Source: Acetobacter indonesiensis (lineage in GTDB: Bacteria > Pseudomonadota > Alphaproteobacteria > Acetobacterales > Acetobacteraceae). Taken from it: a stretch of 64,000 nt of DNA. The position numbers were made by a program, and so were the translations under genes. The first letter of the stretch is position 1. The number at the start of each line of letters is the position of its first letter. The stretch spans positions 1 to 64,000 of the forward strand of contig NZ_BAMW01000082.1 in NCBI RefSeq assembly GCF_000963945.1, in the 5' to 3' direction. This document shows, in pieces, positions 1 to 9,551 of this stretch. The notes below the pieces were generated by a model. It made no database searches, was not told the origin of the DNA, and saw only the letters and a list, made by a program, of their open reading frames with translations.

Positions 1-48
1 TGCCAGTGCCAGTGCCAGTGCCAGTGCCAGTGCCAGTGCCAGTGCCAA
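1..48. repeat. Hexanucleotide tandem repeat TGCCAG
   Basis: Seven perfect TGCCAG units are followed by one TGCCAA unit, and the array continues off the left edge. On the reverse strand it encodes alternating Gly-Thr inside the CorA-like protein. Because the unit is six bases, copy-number changes would keep the frame and only alter the length of the linker. Confidence 0.95.
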
Positions 49-448
49 TGTTGTGGGCGGCCGGGGGATGGTCGGCGGTTTTAGGGGCAACCGTGTGATC
101 AGCAACCAGTCGCGCCAGGGCTTCAAATGAGGGATAGGCCTGAAAACGGATGGTTATCAGGCGGTCAGCCGTCAGGATAAACCCGACGGGCGAGGCCTGA
201 AATTCCGTGCCGATTTTTTTCAGCATGGGGGTGGAAAGAAATGCCGCCCCATTCCGCACGCTGATTCGGGACGAACTTTCAATTTCGTTCAGATCATCAA
301 ATGTGGGTACAGGCTGGCCACATAGGCGGCTGGCCAGATCATGCTCCTGCGGGGTGGGGTTAAGCAGATCAAGCCAGGTGACTCCTTCTGCATCAGCTTC
401 GTTTTCGACCGCCCGTGCGGGCATGCCGGGCCGGTGGGCCAGAAACAT
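1..448 (-). CDS. CorA-family divalent cation transporter, N-terminal part (cut by window edge)
   Basis: The reverse strand is open from an ATG at 446-448 to the window edge, giving the first 149 residues. The early stretch [17 protein letters not shown] followed by [15 protein letters not shown] is the usual start of the cytoplasmic domain of CorA/ZntB transporters, which move Mg, Co, Ni or Zn ions. A GGGAGAG ribosome binding site lies just upstream of the start. The transmembrane end with the GMN motif would be to the left of the window and cannot be seen. From residue 135 the protein becomes a Gly-Thr dipeptide run encoded by a hexanucleotide repeat, which is not a normal part of the family. 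It is divergent from trpB. The family call is fairly secure, the transported ion is not. Confidence 0.75.
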   Translation of the reverse strand, partial: MFLAHRPGMPARAVENEADAEGVTWLDLLNPTPQEHDLASRLCGQPVPTFDDLNEIESSSRISVRNGAAFLSTPMLKKIGTEFQASPVGFILTADRLITIRFQAYPSFEALARLVADHTVAPKTADHPPAAHNIGTGTGTGTGTGTGTG

Positions 449-695
449 GCAACTCTCCCTGCCTGTCAGTCGCAGCATATGTCTCTGCACTGCCGTGTGC
501 GTACAACACTGGGGGATGCAGGCGGCACGGCAGGGCTTTGCTAGGGTATGCCCGCCTGTGCCCCATGCTGGCAAGGGGCGGGTTTTAACGTATGCGGGGG
601 CTGTGCAAGGGCTTGTGCCTTCTGGTAAGCCAGAAACCTGTCTGGTGGCCAAGGCGGCCCCGACACAACGCGACACAGGAGCGGTAGAACCAGCA

Positions 696-1940
696 ATGGC
701 GGACCCGGTAGAACACGGCATAACAGCAACGCAAGCCAATTCCCTTCGGCATGGACCGGACGAACGTGGTCATTTTGGCGGCTGGTATGGCGGTCGCTTT
801 GTGGCGGAAACGCTGATGCCATTGGTGCTTGAGCTTGAGCAGGCCTACAATACCGCCAAGGCAGACCCCGCTTTTCATAAAGAGCTGGATTTTTATCTGC
901 GCGATTATGTGGGCCGTCCCAGCCCCCTATGGTTTGCCCGCCGCATGACGGAAGAACTGGGCGGCGCGAAAATCTACATGAAGCGTGAAGAACTGAATCA
1001 CACCGGTTCTCATAAGCTGAATAACGTCATGGGACAGATTCTGCTGGCCCGTCGCATGGGGCGCACCCGCATTGTGGCGGAAACGGGTGCCGGACAGCAT
1101 GGCGTTGCGACCGCAACCGTCTGCGCCTTGTTTGGCATGAAGTGCGTGATCTATATGGGCGCGACCGATGTTGAACGTCAGTCCCCCAACGTGTTTCGCA
1201 TGCGGCTGCTGGGCGCGGAAGTCGTGCCTGTTACCGCCGGCGCGGGTACTCTGAAAGACGCCATGAACGAGGCCATGCGTGACTGGGTGGCTAACGTCGC
1301 CGATACCTATTTTCTGGTAGGTACCGTGGCTGGCCCGCATCCATATCCCGCTATGGTCCGCGATTTTCAGAGCGTGATTGGTGAGGAAACGAAGGAACAG
1401 ATGCACGCCGCCGAAGGCCGCCTGCCTGATGTTGTCGTGGCGGCTATTGGTGGTGGTTCTAACGCCATGGGGATTTTCCATCCGTTTCTGGATGACCCCT
1501 CCGTCCGGTTGATCGGGGTGGAAGCTGCCGGGTGTGGACTTGATAGCGGTAAAACCGCTGCCTCGATCGAGCGTGGCAGCCCCGGTGTGCTGCACGGTAA
1601 CAGAACCTATCTGCTTCAAAATGCCGATGGGCAGATTGATGAAGCCCATTCCATCAGCGCGGGGCTTGATTACCCGGGTGTTGGGCCGGAACATTCCTGG
1701 CTGAATGATATCGGGCGTGCGGAATATGTGGGCGCGACAGATACGGAAGCCCTTGATGCCTTCCAGCTTTGCACGCGTACGGAAGGCATTATTCCCGCGC
1801 TGGAATCAGCCCACGCCATTGCATATGCCACCAAAATTGCACAAACTTTACCAAAAGACACCTTGCTGGTTGTGAATATTTCGGGCCGTGGTGACAAAGA
1901 TATCTTCACCGTTGCCGAACATCTGGGAGTCAAACTGTGA
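696..1940 (+). CDS. trpB: Tryptophan synthase beta chain
   Basis: This 414-residue protein is the beta subunit of tryptophan synthase, which condenses indole with serine using PLP. The PLP-binding lysine is K107 in the GSHKLNN motif. GAGQHG and the phosphate-binding GGGSNA loop are also present. The open frame extends upstream to 207, but those residues do not resemble TrpB. The ATG at 696 gives the usual N-terminus and length, with AGGAG at 677-681 as a somewhat distant ribosome binding site. It overlaps trpA by four bases, so the two subunits are probably translationally coupled. trpF, often upstream, is absent; the neighbour is the divergent corA-like gene. Confidence 0.97.
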   Translation: MADPVEHGITATQANSLRHGPDERGHFGGWYGGRFVAETLMPLVLELEQAYNTAKADPAFHKELDFYLRDYVGRPSPLWFARRMTEELGGAKIYMKREELNHTGSHKLNNVMGQILLARRMGRTRIVAETGAGQHGVATATVCALFGMKCVIYMGATDVERQSPNVFRMRLLGAEVVPVTAGAGTLKDAMNEAMRDWVANVADTYFLVGTVAGPHPYPAMVRDFQSVIGEETKEQMHAAEGRLPDVVVAAIGGGSNAMGIFHPFLDDPSVRLIGVEAAGCGLDSGKTAASIERGSPGVLHGNRTYLLQNADGQIDEAHSISAGLDYPGVGPEHSWLNDIGRAEYVGATDTEALDAFQLCTRTEGIIPALESAHAIAYATKIAQTLPKDTLLVVNISGRGDKDIFTVAEHLGVKL

Positions 1941-2779
1941 GCCGCATCGCCGCCCGCTTTCAATCTCTGGCCGCCCAAGGGCGCGGCGCGCTCATCCCGT
2001 ATCTTGAAGCGTATGACCCGGATCTGGAAACATCGCTGGCTCTGCTGAAAGCTATGCCAGACGCCGGGGCTGACCTGATAGAAATCGGTATGCCGTTTTC
2101 TGACCCCTCAGCAGATGGTCCGGTTATTCAGGCAGCCGCACGGCGTGGTCTGAAAGCGGGCGCAACTCTGCCGGGCGTGTTGGCCATGGTTGCAGAATTT
2201 CGAAAGGATAATGCGGAAACCCCTGTTATTCTGATGGGATATCTGAACCCGATTGAAGCATACGGGTATGACCGTTTCTGCACAGATGCCGCCAAGGCAG
2301 GTGTTGATGGGCTCATTATTGTCGATCTTCCCCCGGAAGAAGCTGACGTTATTGAAAAACCGGCTGAAGACGCCGGGCTGGATATCATTCGTCTGGTAGC
2401 CCCCACTACGTCTGATGACCGCCTGCGTTATGTGCTCTCTCACGCATCTGGTTTTGTTTACTACGTCAGTATTACTGGCATTACCGGTACACGTGCTGCC
2501 AGCACGGATGACCTGAAAGCGGCGTTGCCGCGTATCCGCGCGGCAACCACCCTGCCGGTTGCTATCGGGTTTGGTATTCGCTCTCCCCAGCAGGCCGCCA
2601 CAGCCGCCAGTATTGCCGATGGTGCGGTTGTCGCGTCGGCGCTGCTGGCCACACTGGCAGACACGCTGGATGCAGAAGGGAAAGCCACAGCCGAAACTCT
2701 GCCGCGCGTGCTGGAGCAGATCAAGGCGCTGGCTACCGCCGTGCAGGCCGGAACAGTGAGCGCGGATCAGCCTGCCTGA
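1937..2779 (+). CDS. trpA: Tryptophan synthase alpha chain
   Basis: This 280-residue TIM-barrel subunit cleaves indole-3-glycerol phosphate to indole, which is channelled to TrpB. The catalytic pair is visible as E49 in [11 protein letters not shown] and D60 in SADGP, at the same numbering as the well-studied enterobacterial enzyme. It starts with GTG inside the trpB stop region (GTGA overlap). No clear terminator follows; the next gene on the same strand begins 47 bases downstream, so read-through is possible. Confidence 0.97.
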   Translation: MSRIAARFQSLAAQGRGALIPYLEAYDPDLETSLALLKAMPDAGADLIEIGMPFSDPSADGPVIQAAARRGLKAGATLPGVLAMVAEFRKDNAETPVILMGYLNPIEAYGYDRFCTDAAKAGVDGLIIVDLPPEEADVIEKPAEDAGLDIIRLVAPTTSDDRLRYVLSHASGFVYYVSITGITGTRAASTDDLKAALPRIRAATTLPVAIGFGIRSPQQAATAASIADGAVVASALLATLADTLDAEGKATAETLPRVLEQIKALATAVQAGTVSADQPA

Positions 2780-2826
2780 TGCTGCTTTTGTGTTCTGTGT
2801 CTGTGTTTGTGGGCGTACGCTAGAGC

Positions 2827-4068
2827 ATGAGTACGTCCTATAGGGTTGCGGTTATTGGCGGTGGCCCCGCCGGGCTGGCGGCAGCAGAAAGTTTGTCGGC
2901 CGCCGGGTGCGCCGTGCAGGTAATAGAGCGCATGCCCAGCATAGGCCGTAAACTGCTTATGGCGGGCCGTGGGGGGCTGAATATCAGCCATTCGGAAGCG
3001 CCGGATCATCTGCTGGCCCGGTATGGGCAGGCAGCCCCATGGCTGGCCCCAACGCTGGCCGCATGGACGACTGATGATATTCGCGTCTGGATGGCGGGTC
3101 TGGGGCAGGAAAGTTTTATCGGGTCTTCGGGGCGTGTATTCCCCACGGCCATGAAGGCGTCTCCCCTGTTGCGGGCGTGGCTTGCGCGACTACAGCACCA
3201 AGGGGTTCTGCTTCATACCCGTGTGGAATGGACTGGGTGGGATGCCTCTGGCGGCCTGACTTTTGCCCCCGCCGCGGGTCGGGATGTGCTGCCTGACACA
3301 TTGCCCAGTCCGTTCGTGGCAGATGCCGTTGTGCTGGCTATGGGCGGTGCAAGCTGGCCCCGACTGGGCAGTAATGGAGCCTGGGTGCCGCTGTTGCGGT
3401 CTCACGGTGTTGAGGTCGAGCCTCTGGTACCTGCCAACTGCGGTTTCCGTGCCAATTGGTCCGATCCTCTGCGCACCCGGTTTGCCGGAACCCCTTTGAA
3501 ACCTGTTGCATTGCGGTTTGCTGATCATACTGTGCGTGGTGAGGTTGTGATTACGGCAAATGGGTTGGAAGGGGGGGCGCTTTATGCCTTATCTGCCCCT
3601 TTGCGAACTTGTCTGGCACAGCAGGGACAGGCTGAACTGCTCCTTGATTTGCGCCCTGATCTGACGGTGGACGTTCTGGCAACGCGTCTGGCCAATGTGC
3701 GTCCGCGTGAAAGTCTTTCAAATCGCCTCCGCAAGGCTCTGCGTTTGCCACCGGTCGTGGCCGCCTTGTTACGGGAAGCTGGGGAAGTACCCTCCGCGCC
3801 TCACGCCTTGGCCACGCGTCTGAAGGCTTTGCCGGTCATGCTCACGGGGCCGGAACCGATTGACCGGGCTATTTCTTCAGCCGGGGGGGTAGTGCAGGCC
3901 GCATGTGATGCGCGGTTTATGGTGCGGGCCATGCCGGGTGTGTTTGTTGCTGGTGAAATGCTGGATTGGGAAGCCCCGACTGGCGGTTATCTGCTGCATG
4001 CGTGTCTGGCAACAGGCCGTGCAGCCGCACAGGGTGCATTGCAGTGGTTGCGGGAGACCCGCTCCTAG
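2827..4068 (+). CDS. HI0933/TIGR03862-type flavoprotein (FAD-dependent oxidoreductase)
   Basis: This 413-residue protein begins with a Rossmann FAD-binding motif, GGGPAGLAAAE at residues 11-21. GRKLLMAGRGGLNISHSE around residues 41-58 is the hallmark of the HI0933-like flavoproteins. The C-terminus closes the FAD site with MPGVFVAGEMLDWEAPTGGY. Length and motifs match the TIGR03862 subgroup, whose substrate is unknown. It lies between trpA and the HerA-like ATPase on the same strand. The family is secure, the reaction is not known. Confidence 0.85.
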   Translation: MSTSYRVAVIGGGPAGLAAAESLSAAGCAVQVIERMPSIGRKLLMAGRGGLNISHSEAPDHLLARYGQAAPWLAPTLAAWTTDDIRVWMAGLGQESFIGSSGRVFPTAMKASPLLRAWLARLQHQGVLLHTRVEWTGWDASGGLTFAPAAGRDVLPDTLPSPFVADAVVLAMGGASWPRLGSNGAWVPLLRSHGVEVEPLVPANCGFRANWSDPLRTRFAGTPLKPVALRFADHTVRGEVVITANGLEGGALYALSAPLRTCLAQQGQAELLLDLRPDLTVDVLATRLANVRPRESLSNRLRKALRLPPVVAALLREAGEVPSAPHALATRLKALPVMLTGPEPIDRAISSAGGVVQAACDARFMVRAMPGVFVAGEMLDWEAPTGGYLLHACLATGRAAAQGALQWLRETRS

Positions 4069-4085
4069 CGGTATCGAGTGGCCCC

Positions 4086-5567
4086 ATGACCAACATGATC
4101 ACAATGGGTGAAGTGCCGGGTGGCGGCCCCGCACAGATGGACCTTGCCGAGCTTCTGGCAACGCGACTGCTTGTGCAGGGCAATTCGGGCTCGGGCAAAT
4201 CGCACCTTTTGCGGCGTTTGCTGGAACAGTCTGCCCGACTGGTGCAGCAGGCAATCATTGACCCGGAAGGCGACTTTGTCAGTCTTGCCGACAAATTTGG
4301 CCATCTGGTGATTGACGGTGCCGATTGTTCGGAAATGGCCCTGCATGCGGCGGGTGAACGCATGCGTATGCATCGCGCCTCCGTCGTGTTGAATCTGGAA
4401 GGTCTGGACGCAGACCAGCAGATGAAATGGGCCGCCGCATTTCTGGGCGGTATGTTCGAAACCCCGCGTGACTACTGGTATCCCGTGCTGGTGGTGGTGG
4501 ATGAAGCGCAGCTTTTTGCCCCAGCCGCCGCGGGTGAGGTCTCGGACGAAGCGCGGCGTTCCTCGCTCGGGGCCATGACAAACCTGATGTGCCGTGGGCG
4601 TAAACGCGGGCTTGCCGGGGTGATTGCCACCCAGCGTCTGGCCAAGCTGGCCAAGAACGTGGCGGCCGAGGCATCGAATTTTCTGATGGGCCGCACGTTC
4701 CTTGATATCGATATGGCCCGCGCATCTGACCTTCTGGGGATGGAGCGGCGTCAGGCCGAGGCATTTCGTGACCTGCCACGCGGTACATTTGTTGCCCTTG
4801 GTCCCGCTATGTGTCGCAGGCCAACGCCCGTCCGTATTGGTATGGTTGAAACGGAAAGCCGTTCGGCAGGGCCGGTGCTGACACCGTTTGAACCCCCATC
4901 GGCCCCGGTGCATGACCTGATTCTGGCCCCGCTGCCTGCTGCTGAAAGTTTCACGCGGCCGCGAAAAGCCCCCGTCGCCCCGCCGCCTGACCTGCTGTCC
5001 CAGCTTGCAGCGCATGGTGAGGCACAGGCCGCCGCCGCACAGGTGGAGCAGGAACAGGACGAAACACCGGAAGATCAGGGTGAGCGCGAATCCCGCATGA
5101 CGGCAATTGTGCGCGATATGATGGCGGATGATGAAACGTCATTCCGGTCAGCATCCGTGCTTTATCAGGATTTTCTGGTGCGCTGCCGTATTGCCGGTCT
5201 GGGGCGTAACGCGCTTGATCTGAAAGGCTTTAACCGGGCGCTGGCAACAGCCCGCAGCGGTGTGAGTGAGGATCTGTCGGCCACGCCCCAGTGGCAGGAA
5301 GCCGAGGCTCTGGCCGCTTCATTGCCGGAAGATTTGCAGTCAGTCTTTCTATTTCTGGCCCGCACCGCCATTGATCGGCAGCCATGCCCATCCGATTCTG
5401 AAATTGCCCGCGTCTATGGCACAGTGTCACAGGGCCGTGCCCGTCGTTTGCTGGAATGGCTGGAAGACAGAAACGTCATAGTGTTGCAGGCAGACGGCAT
5501 GGGGCGGCGGGTGATTACCGTCATTGGGCCGGGTTGGGAAACGCTGCCGGGCGTGCCGCAGGCGTAA
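4086..5567 (+). CDS. HerA-like/DUF87 ATP-binding protein
   Basis: This 493-residue P-loop ATPase has Walker A GNSGSGKS at residues 32-39 and Walker B VLVVVDEAQ near 134-142. A following stretch, GRKRGLAGVIATQRLAKL, resembles the sensor and arginine region of HerA/FtsK-type ATPases. The first 300 residues form the ATPase core. The rest is a Pro/Ala/Gln-rich linker and a helical C-terminal domain that may bind DNA (SEIARVYGTVSQGRARRLLEWLEDRNVI looks winged-helix-like). The frame is open further upstream, inside the previous gene, but the ATG at 4086 sits 17 bases after that gene's stop and gives a sensible N-terminus. No NurA nuclease partner, which bona fide HerA requires, is adjacent. The role is unknown. 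Confidence 0.75.
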   Translation: MTNMITMGEVPGGGPAQMDLAELLATRLLVQGNSGSGKSHLLRRLLEQSARLVQQAIIDPEGDFVSLADKFGHLVIDGADCSEMALHAAGERMRMHRASVVLNLEGLDADQQMKWAAAFLGGMFETPRDYWYPVLVVVDEAQLFAPAAAGEVSDEARRSSLGAMTNLMCRGRKRGLAGVIATQRLAKLAKNVAAEASNFLMGRTFLDIDMARASDLLGMERRQAEAFRDLPRGTFVALGPAMCRRPTPVRIGMVETESRSAGPVLTPFEPPSAPVHDLILAPLPAAESFTRPRKAPVAPPPDLLSQLAAHGEAQAAAAQVEQEQDETPEDQGERESRMTAIVRDMMADDETSFRSASVLYQDFLVRCRIAGLGRNALDLKGFNRALATARSGVSEDLSATPQWQEAEALAASLPEDLQSVFLFLARTAIDRQPCPSDSEIARVYGTVSQGRARRLLEWLEDRNVIVLQADGMGRRVITVIGPGWETLPGVPQA

Positions 5568-5630
5568 TACGCAAAAAAGTGCCACTTTGCGGGCATGACG
5601 GGCGCGGCCTGCGGTGCTATAGCCCGAACC

Positions 5631-6830
5631 ATGACGGATGACCCGCCTTTCAGTCCGGCCTTGCTGCCGGCCGGCTTTGTAGACCTGCTCACGCCTGATG
5701 CCCGGACCGAGGCAGAAGGTGTGGATGCGCTTATGGGCGTGTTTGCCTCACACGGGTATGACCGCGTGCGGCCACCGCTTATGGAATTTGAGGAAACGCT
5801 GCTTGCGGGGTCCGGGTCATCCCTGACCGAGCAGAGCTTCCGTGTGATGGACCCGGACACGCGGCGCATGATGGTGCTGCGGCCTGACATCACCCCCCAG
5901 ATTGCCCGTATGGCTGCGACTCGCCTTGGTGGTGCTGCGCGTCCGCTGCGCCTGTCTTATTCGGGGTCATGCGTGGTTGTCATGCCTGCGGCGGCTGAAG
6001 AAAGCGGTCGGCAGATCATGCAGGCGGGGATCGAGCTGATTGGCCCGGATACCCCTCATGCCGATGCCGAAGTCGTGTCTGTGGCGGCTGAAGCGCTTGA
6101 TCATCTGGGTGTGCCCGGTGTGTCGTTTGACCTGACCATGCCGCCGTTTGTGCCCGCCTTGCTGGAAGAAGCTGGGGTGCCACCCACCGTGCGCCCCGCT
6201 TTGATGCGTGCGCTTGACCGTAAAGACGCCGCCGCAGTGGCAGAACTAGGCGGCATGCTGGCCGAAACGCTTATTGCCCTGTTGCGTGCGGCTGGTCCGG
6301 CTGAACAGGCCGTGGCGCTGCTGGCCCGTATTAATCTGCCCCCACGCTCCCGTGCTATTATTCAGCGTCTGGCAGATACGGTTGAAGCTGTGCGGGCGTT
6401 GAACCCAACCCTGCGCCTGACGGTTGACCCTGTCGAGTTCCGTGGCTGGAAGTATCATACCGGCGTGTGCGTGACCGTTTTTGCCGTGGGCCGATCAGAA
6501 GAACTGGGCCGTGGCGGCCGTTATCTGTGTAACGATAACGAACCAGCCTGTGGCCTCACCTTCCGGCCCGATGTGCTGTTCCGCATGATCCCGCCTGCCG
6601 CAGCGCGCCCCAGGGTTTATCTGGCACCGGGTGCTGACCGTCACGTCGCTGCCAGCCTGCGCAAACAGGGCTATGCCACGCTGGCTGCTCTGGGTGGTCT
6701 CGCCGTCACAGGCAGCGCACAGGGTGGCGGTGCTGCGGCCCCGACAGGACCAGAGCGTGACCGGGCAGAAGCCCGTCGTCTTGGGTGCAGCCACATTCTT
6801 TCAGGTGCCACGTGCACGGAGCTTGAGTAA
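5631..6830 (+). CDS. hisZ: ATP phosphoribosyltransferase regulatory subunit
   Basis: This 399-residue protein is a class II histidyl-tRNA synthetase paralogue that activates short-form HisG in the first step of histidine biosynthesis. MRPDITPQIARMA-like and GRGGRYL-like blocks (LRPDITPQIARMAATRLG near residue 84 and LGRGGRYL near 292) are the visible HisRS-like motifs. Two ATG codons are possible, 5595 and 5631; the later one is preferred because the additional 12 residues look non-conserved. Neither has a strong ribosome binding site. hisG is not in the window. purA follows after 75 bases, a pairing common in alphaproteobacteria. Confidence 0.88.
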   Translation: MTDDPPFSPALLPAGFVDLLTPDARTEAEGVDALMGVFASHGYDRVRPPLMEFEETLLAGSGSSLTEQSFRVMDPDTRRMMVLRPDITPQIARMAATRLGGAARPLRLSYSGSCVVVMPAAAEESGRQIMQAGIELIGPDTPHADAEVVSVAAEALDHLGVPGVSFDLTMPPFVPALLEEAGVPPTVRPALMRALDRKDAAAVAELGGMLAETLIALLRAAGPAEQAVALLARINLPPRSRAIIQRLADTVEAVRALNPTLRLTVDPVEFRGWKYHTGVCVTVFAVGRSEELGRGGRYLCNDNEPACGLTFRPDVLFRMIPPAAARPRVYLAPGADRHVAASLRKQGYATLAALGGLAVTGSAQGGGAAAPTGPERDRAEARRLGCSHILSGATCTELE

Positions 6831-6860
6831 CAGCCGCCTGTTCAAAGCGGTGCCTTTGCC

Positions 6861-6880
6861 CCTGATGGGGCGCCATCAGG
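6861..6880 (+). promoter_or_regulatory. Perfect 8-bp hairpin in the hisZ-purA gap
   Basis: CCTGATGG and CCATCAGG face each other across a GGCG tetraloop, ten bases upstream of the purA AGGAG. It is followed by ATTTT, so it could be a weak terminator for hisZ or a 5' leader structure affecting purA translation. The sequence alone does not decide. Confidence 0.5.
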
Positions 6881-6905
6881 CAGATTTTCCAGGAGCAGAC
6901 TGTTT

Positions 6906-8195
6906 ATGTCCAACGTCACCGTAATTGGCGCCCAGTGGGGCGACGAAGGTAAAGGCAAGATTGTTGACTGGCTGGCCAGCCGTGCGGACATTGTGGTCCG
7001 TTTTCAGGGTGGCCACAATGCCGGCCATACACTGGTTGTTGGCAATCAGGTTTACAAGCTTTCCCTGCTGCCTTCTGGCGTTGTCAGCGGCAAAATCGGT
7101 GTTATCGGCAACGGTGTGGTGGTTGACCCACAGGCCCTGCTGGCTGAAATTGCCCGTATTCAGGAACAGGGTTTGGTTGTCACCCCCGACACCCTGAAAA
7201 TTGCTGAAAACGTACCGCTGATTCTGCCTGTTCATGGGGCTCTTGACCGTGCGCGTGAAGCCGCACGCGGTGACCGTAAAATCGGCACGACAGGTCGCGG
7301 CATTGGCCCTGCGTATGAAGACAAGGTTGCCCGGCGTGCCATCCGTCTGTGCGATCTGGCCGAGCCTGAAACGCTTGACTGGAAGCTGGACGAACTGCTG
7401 CTGCACCACAACACACTTCTGGCTGGCTTGGGTGCACCGACGTTCAAAAAAGAAGACCTGCTGGCTTTCCTGACAGACATCGCGCCTAAGGTGCTGCCAT
7501 TTGCTGCACCCACATGGGACATTCTGGATGAAGCCCGGCGTGCAGGCAGTCGCATTCTGTTTGAAGGCGCGCAGGCCGTCATGCTGGATGTTGACCACGG
7601 CACCTATCCGTTTGTCACAAGCTCAAACACGGTTGCCTCTAACGCGGGCACAGGGTCTGGTATGGGCCCCAGCGCAGCCGGGTTTGTGCTTGGCATTGCC
7701 AAAGCCTATTGCACCCGCGTGGGTGAAGGGCCGTTCCCGTCTGAACTGCATGATGATGTTGGCCGCAAGATTGGCGAACGGGGGCATGAATTTGGCACGG
7801 TAACAGGTCGTCCCCGTCGGTGTGGCTGGTTTGACGCCGTTCTGGTGCGTCATGCTGTGCGTGTTGGTGGCGTGAACGGTCTGGCACTGACCAAGCTGGA
7901 CGTGCTGGATGGATTTGATGAAATCCGTATCTGCGTTGGGTATGAACTTGATGGAAAAACCATTGAGCGTTTCCCATCGTCCCCAGCGGCACAGGCCCGT
8001 ATCAAGCCAGTATTTGAAACGGTTGAAGGATGGAAAGACACGACGCACGGTGCCCGGAGCTGGGCGGATCTGCCCGCGCAGGCAATCAAATATGTGCGCC
8101 GTATTGAAGAACTGGTGGGTGCGCCCGTCACGCTTCTTTCTACCAGCCCAGACCGCGATGATACCATTCTGATGCGTGACCCGTTTGAAGACTGA
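6906..8195 (+). CDS. purA: Adenylosuccinate synthetase
   Basis: This 429-residue enzyme joins IMP and aspartate using GTP, the first committed step to AMP. The N-terminal WGDEGKGK (residues 11-18, with catalytic D13) and GHNAGHT motifs are present, followed by [14 protein letters not shown] and [14 protein letters not shown]. Length is normal. An AGGAG at 6891-6895 sets the ATG start. A strong intrinsic terminator follows, closing the run that began with trpB or hisZ. Confidence 0.98.
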   Translation: MSNVTVIGAQWGDEGKGKIVDWLASRADIVVRFQGGHNAGHTLVVGNQVYKLSLLPSGVVSGKIGVIGNGVVVDPQALLAEIARIQEQGLVVTPDTLKIAENVPLILPVHGALDRAREAARGDRKIGTTGRGIGPAYEDKVARRAIRLCDLAEPETLDWKLDELLLHHNTLLAGLGAPTFKKEDLLAFLTDIAPKVLPFAAPTWDILDEARRAGSRILFEGAQAVMLDVDHGTYPFVTSSNTVASNAGTGSGMGPSAAGFVLGIAKAYCTRVGEGPFPSELHDDVGRKIGERGHEFGTVTGRPRRCGWFDAVLVRHAVRVGGVNGLALTKLDVLDGFDEIRICVGYELDGKTIERFPSSPAAQARIKPVFETVEGWKDTTHGARSWADLPAQAIKYVRRIEELVGAPVTLLSTSPDRDDTILMRDPFED

Positions 8196-8267
8196 TTACG
8201 TCGTTTCAGGTTCAGGTGCGCGCTAAAGACCGCAAGGCTTTTGCCGATCACACCAAACGATAAGAAT

Positions 8268-8301
8268 ACCCGGCCCGGTGCTTCCGATGGCCGGGTTTTT
8301 T
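8268..8301 (+). terminator. Intrinsic terminator after purA
   Basis: ACCCGGCC and GGCCGGGT form an 8-bp GC-rich stem followed directly by a run of six T residues, about 75 bases after the purA stop. Confidence 0.85.
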
Positions 8302-8351
8302 ATGCGCCTTGCGGTTGTGGGGCGTATCGCTGTTGAAAGGAGTCAGGTGCT

Positions 8352-9467
8352 TTGCTGCTGACATTCATGCTCCCCGGTCTCATCGTGATCCTCAACTGGC
8401 TTTTGCCGCTGGCACTTCCTTTTGGGGTAAAAGTGGCAATCGGGCTGGGGGTCATGATCGTCTCTTACTATTATTTCTGGTCACGCCTTTCGTCTGGATC
8501 GGTGTTTGCGCCTGAATTTCCCCGGCTGATTGTTATCCTGTTTAACTGGTTGCTGGCGGCTGTACTGTTTCTGGCCCTCTTTCAGCTTGTGTTGGATGTC
8601 GGCGTGCTTGGCCTTGATCTTGTGCGTTGGCGTCTGGTGTCTCTCCCAGACACTGTGCGGGAAGTAGTTGCCCTTTTCGCCCTTCTGCTCTCAGCGGTAG
8701 GGGTGATGAACGCGATCAAAGTTCCGGCCGTCAAAGATGTCCGGGTCACGATTGCGGGCCTGCCGCCGCAGTTTGAAGGCTATCGTCTGCTGCAACTGAC
8801 AGACCTGCATATCAGTCGGCTGTTCCCTGCGTCATGGGCAAAAGCCGTTGTGGCGCGTGCCAACACTGCCGGGGCTAACCTGATTGTTGTCACGGGTGAT
8901 TTTATCGACGGGTCTGTTGTAATGCGTCAGGCTGATACCGCACCACTAGAAGCGCTTCACGCCCCGGATGGCGTGCTGGCGGTGGCGGGCAATCATGAGT
9001 ATTTTTTCGATTATAACGACTGGATGCAGCGTCTCTCTCAGCTTGGCATCACCATGCTGCTGAATACTCATACCGTTCTGGCGCGGGGGGAAGGTAAACT
9101 GGTTGTCGCGGGCGTAACGGATTTGTCCGCGTCTGCTCATGGTCAAGAAGGGCCAGATATTACGGCTGCCTTGCAGAACAGCCCTGCCGGGGCGCCTGTT
9201 ATCCTGCTTGATCACCAGCCGCGTATGGCCGCAACGGCGGCTGATCATGGGGTTGCGCTTCAGCTATCAGGCCACACACATGGCGGCATGATCGTAGGGC
9301 TAGACCGCCTTGTGGCGCGTGGAAACAATGGCTTTGTGTCGGGGCGTTATCGTGTAGGTGGCATGACCCTGTATGTCAGCAACGGCACAGGCCTGTGGCC
9401 CGGTTTTGCTCTTCGTCTGGGGTGTCCGCCTGAAATGACCCGTTTCACGCTAACGGCTGAAACCTGA
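8352..9467 (+). CDS. Membrane-anchored calcineurin-like metallophosphoesterase
   Basis: This 371-residue protein has three or four hydrophobic segments in its first 125 residues, followed by a cytoplasmic or periplasmic metallophosphoesterase domain. The metal-binding blocks appear in order: TDLHIS, GDFIDG, GNHEYFFD and SGHTHGG. The layout is that of YaeI/YkuE-type phosphodiesterases; the substrate is unknown. A TTG start at 8352 is chosen because AAAGGAG lies at a good distance upstream; an in-frame ATG at 8367 is the alternative. It stands alone after the purA terminator, and the next gene is convergent. Confidence 0.82.
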   Translation: MLLTFMLPGLIVILNWLLPLALPFGVKVAIGLGVMIVSYYYFWSRLSSGSVFAPEFPRLIVILFNWLLAAVLFLALFQLVLDVGVLGLDLVRWRLVSLPDTVREVVALFALLLSAVGVMNAIKVPAVKDVRVTIAGLPPQFEGYRLLQLTDLHISRLFPASWAKAVVARANTAGANLIVVTGDFIDGSVVMRQADTAPLEALHAPDGVLAVAGNHEYFFDYNDWMQRLSQLGITMLLNTHTVLARGEGKLVVAGVTDLSASAHGQEGPDITAALQNSPAGAPVILLDHQPRMAATAADHGVALQLSGHTHGGMIVGLDRLVARGNNGFVSGRYRVGGMTLYVSNGTGLWPGFALRLGCPPEMTRFTLTAET

Positions 9468-9489
9468 CAGACCGCCCAGATTTAGCAAA

Positions 9490-9529
9490 AGCAGGCCCTT
9501 TAATGGTCGGGTAACGACACAGGCCTGCT
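9490..9529. repeat. Inverted repeat between convergent genes
   Basis: AGCAGGCC (9490-9497) and GGCCTGCT (9522-9529) are perfect complements separated by 24 bases that include a smaller CCC/GGG pairing. It lies between the convergent phosphoesterase gene and the small gene at 9552-9827. It may act as a bidirectional transcript end, though it lacks a clear T run. Confidence 0.45.
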
Positions 9530-9551
9530 GGTAATTCCGGGACGGAGGGCT

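Noticed and set aside
1-48. Repeat array as a possible CRISPR
   Set aside because: Six-base units without spacers; a simple tandem repeat in a coding frame.
207-695. Long N-terminal extension of TrpB
   Set aside because: The residues do not resemble the family, and part of it overlaps the divergent corA-like gene.
4065-5015. 316-codon open frame opposite the HerA-like gene
   Set aside because: Antisense shadow of a GC-rich gene with no recognisable protein features.
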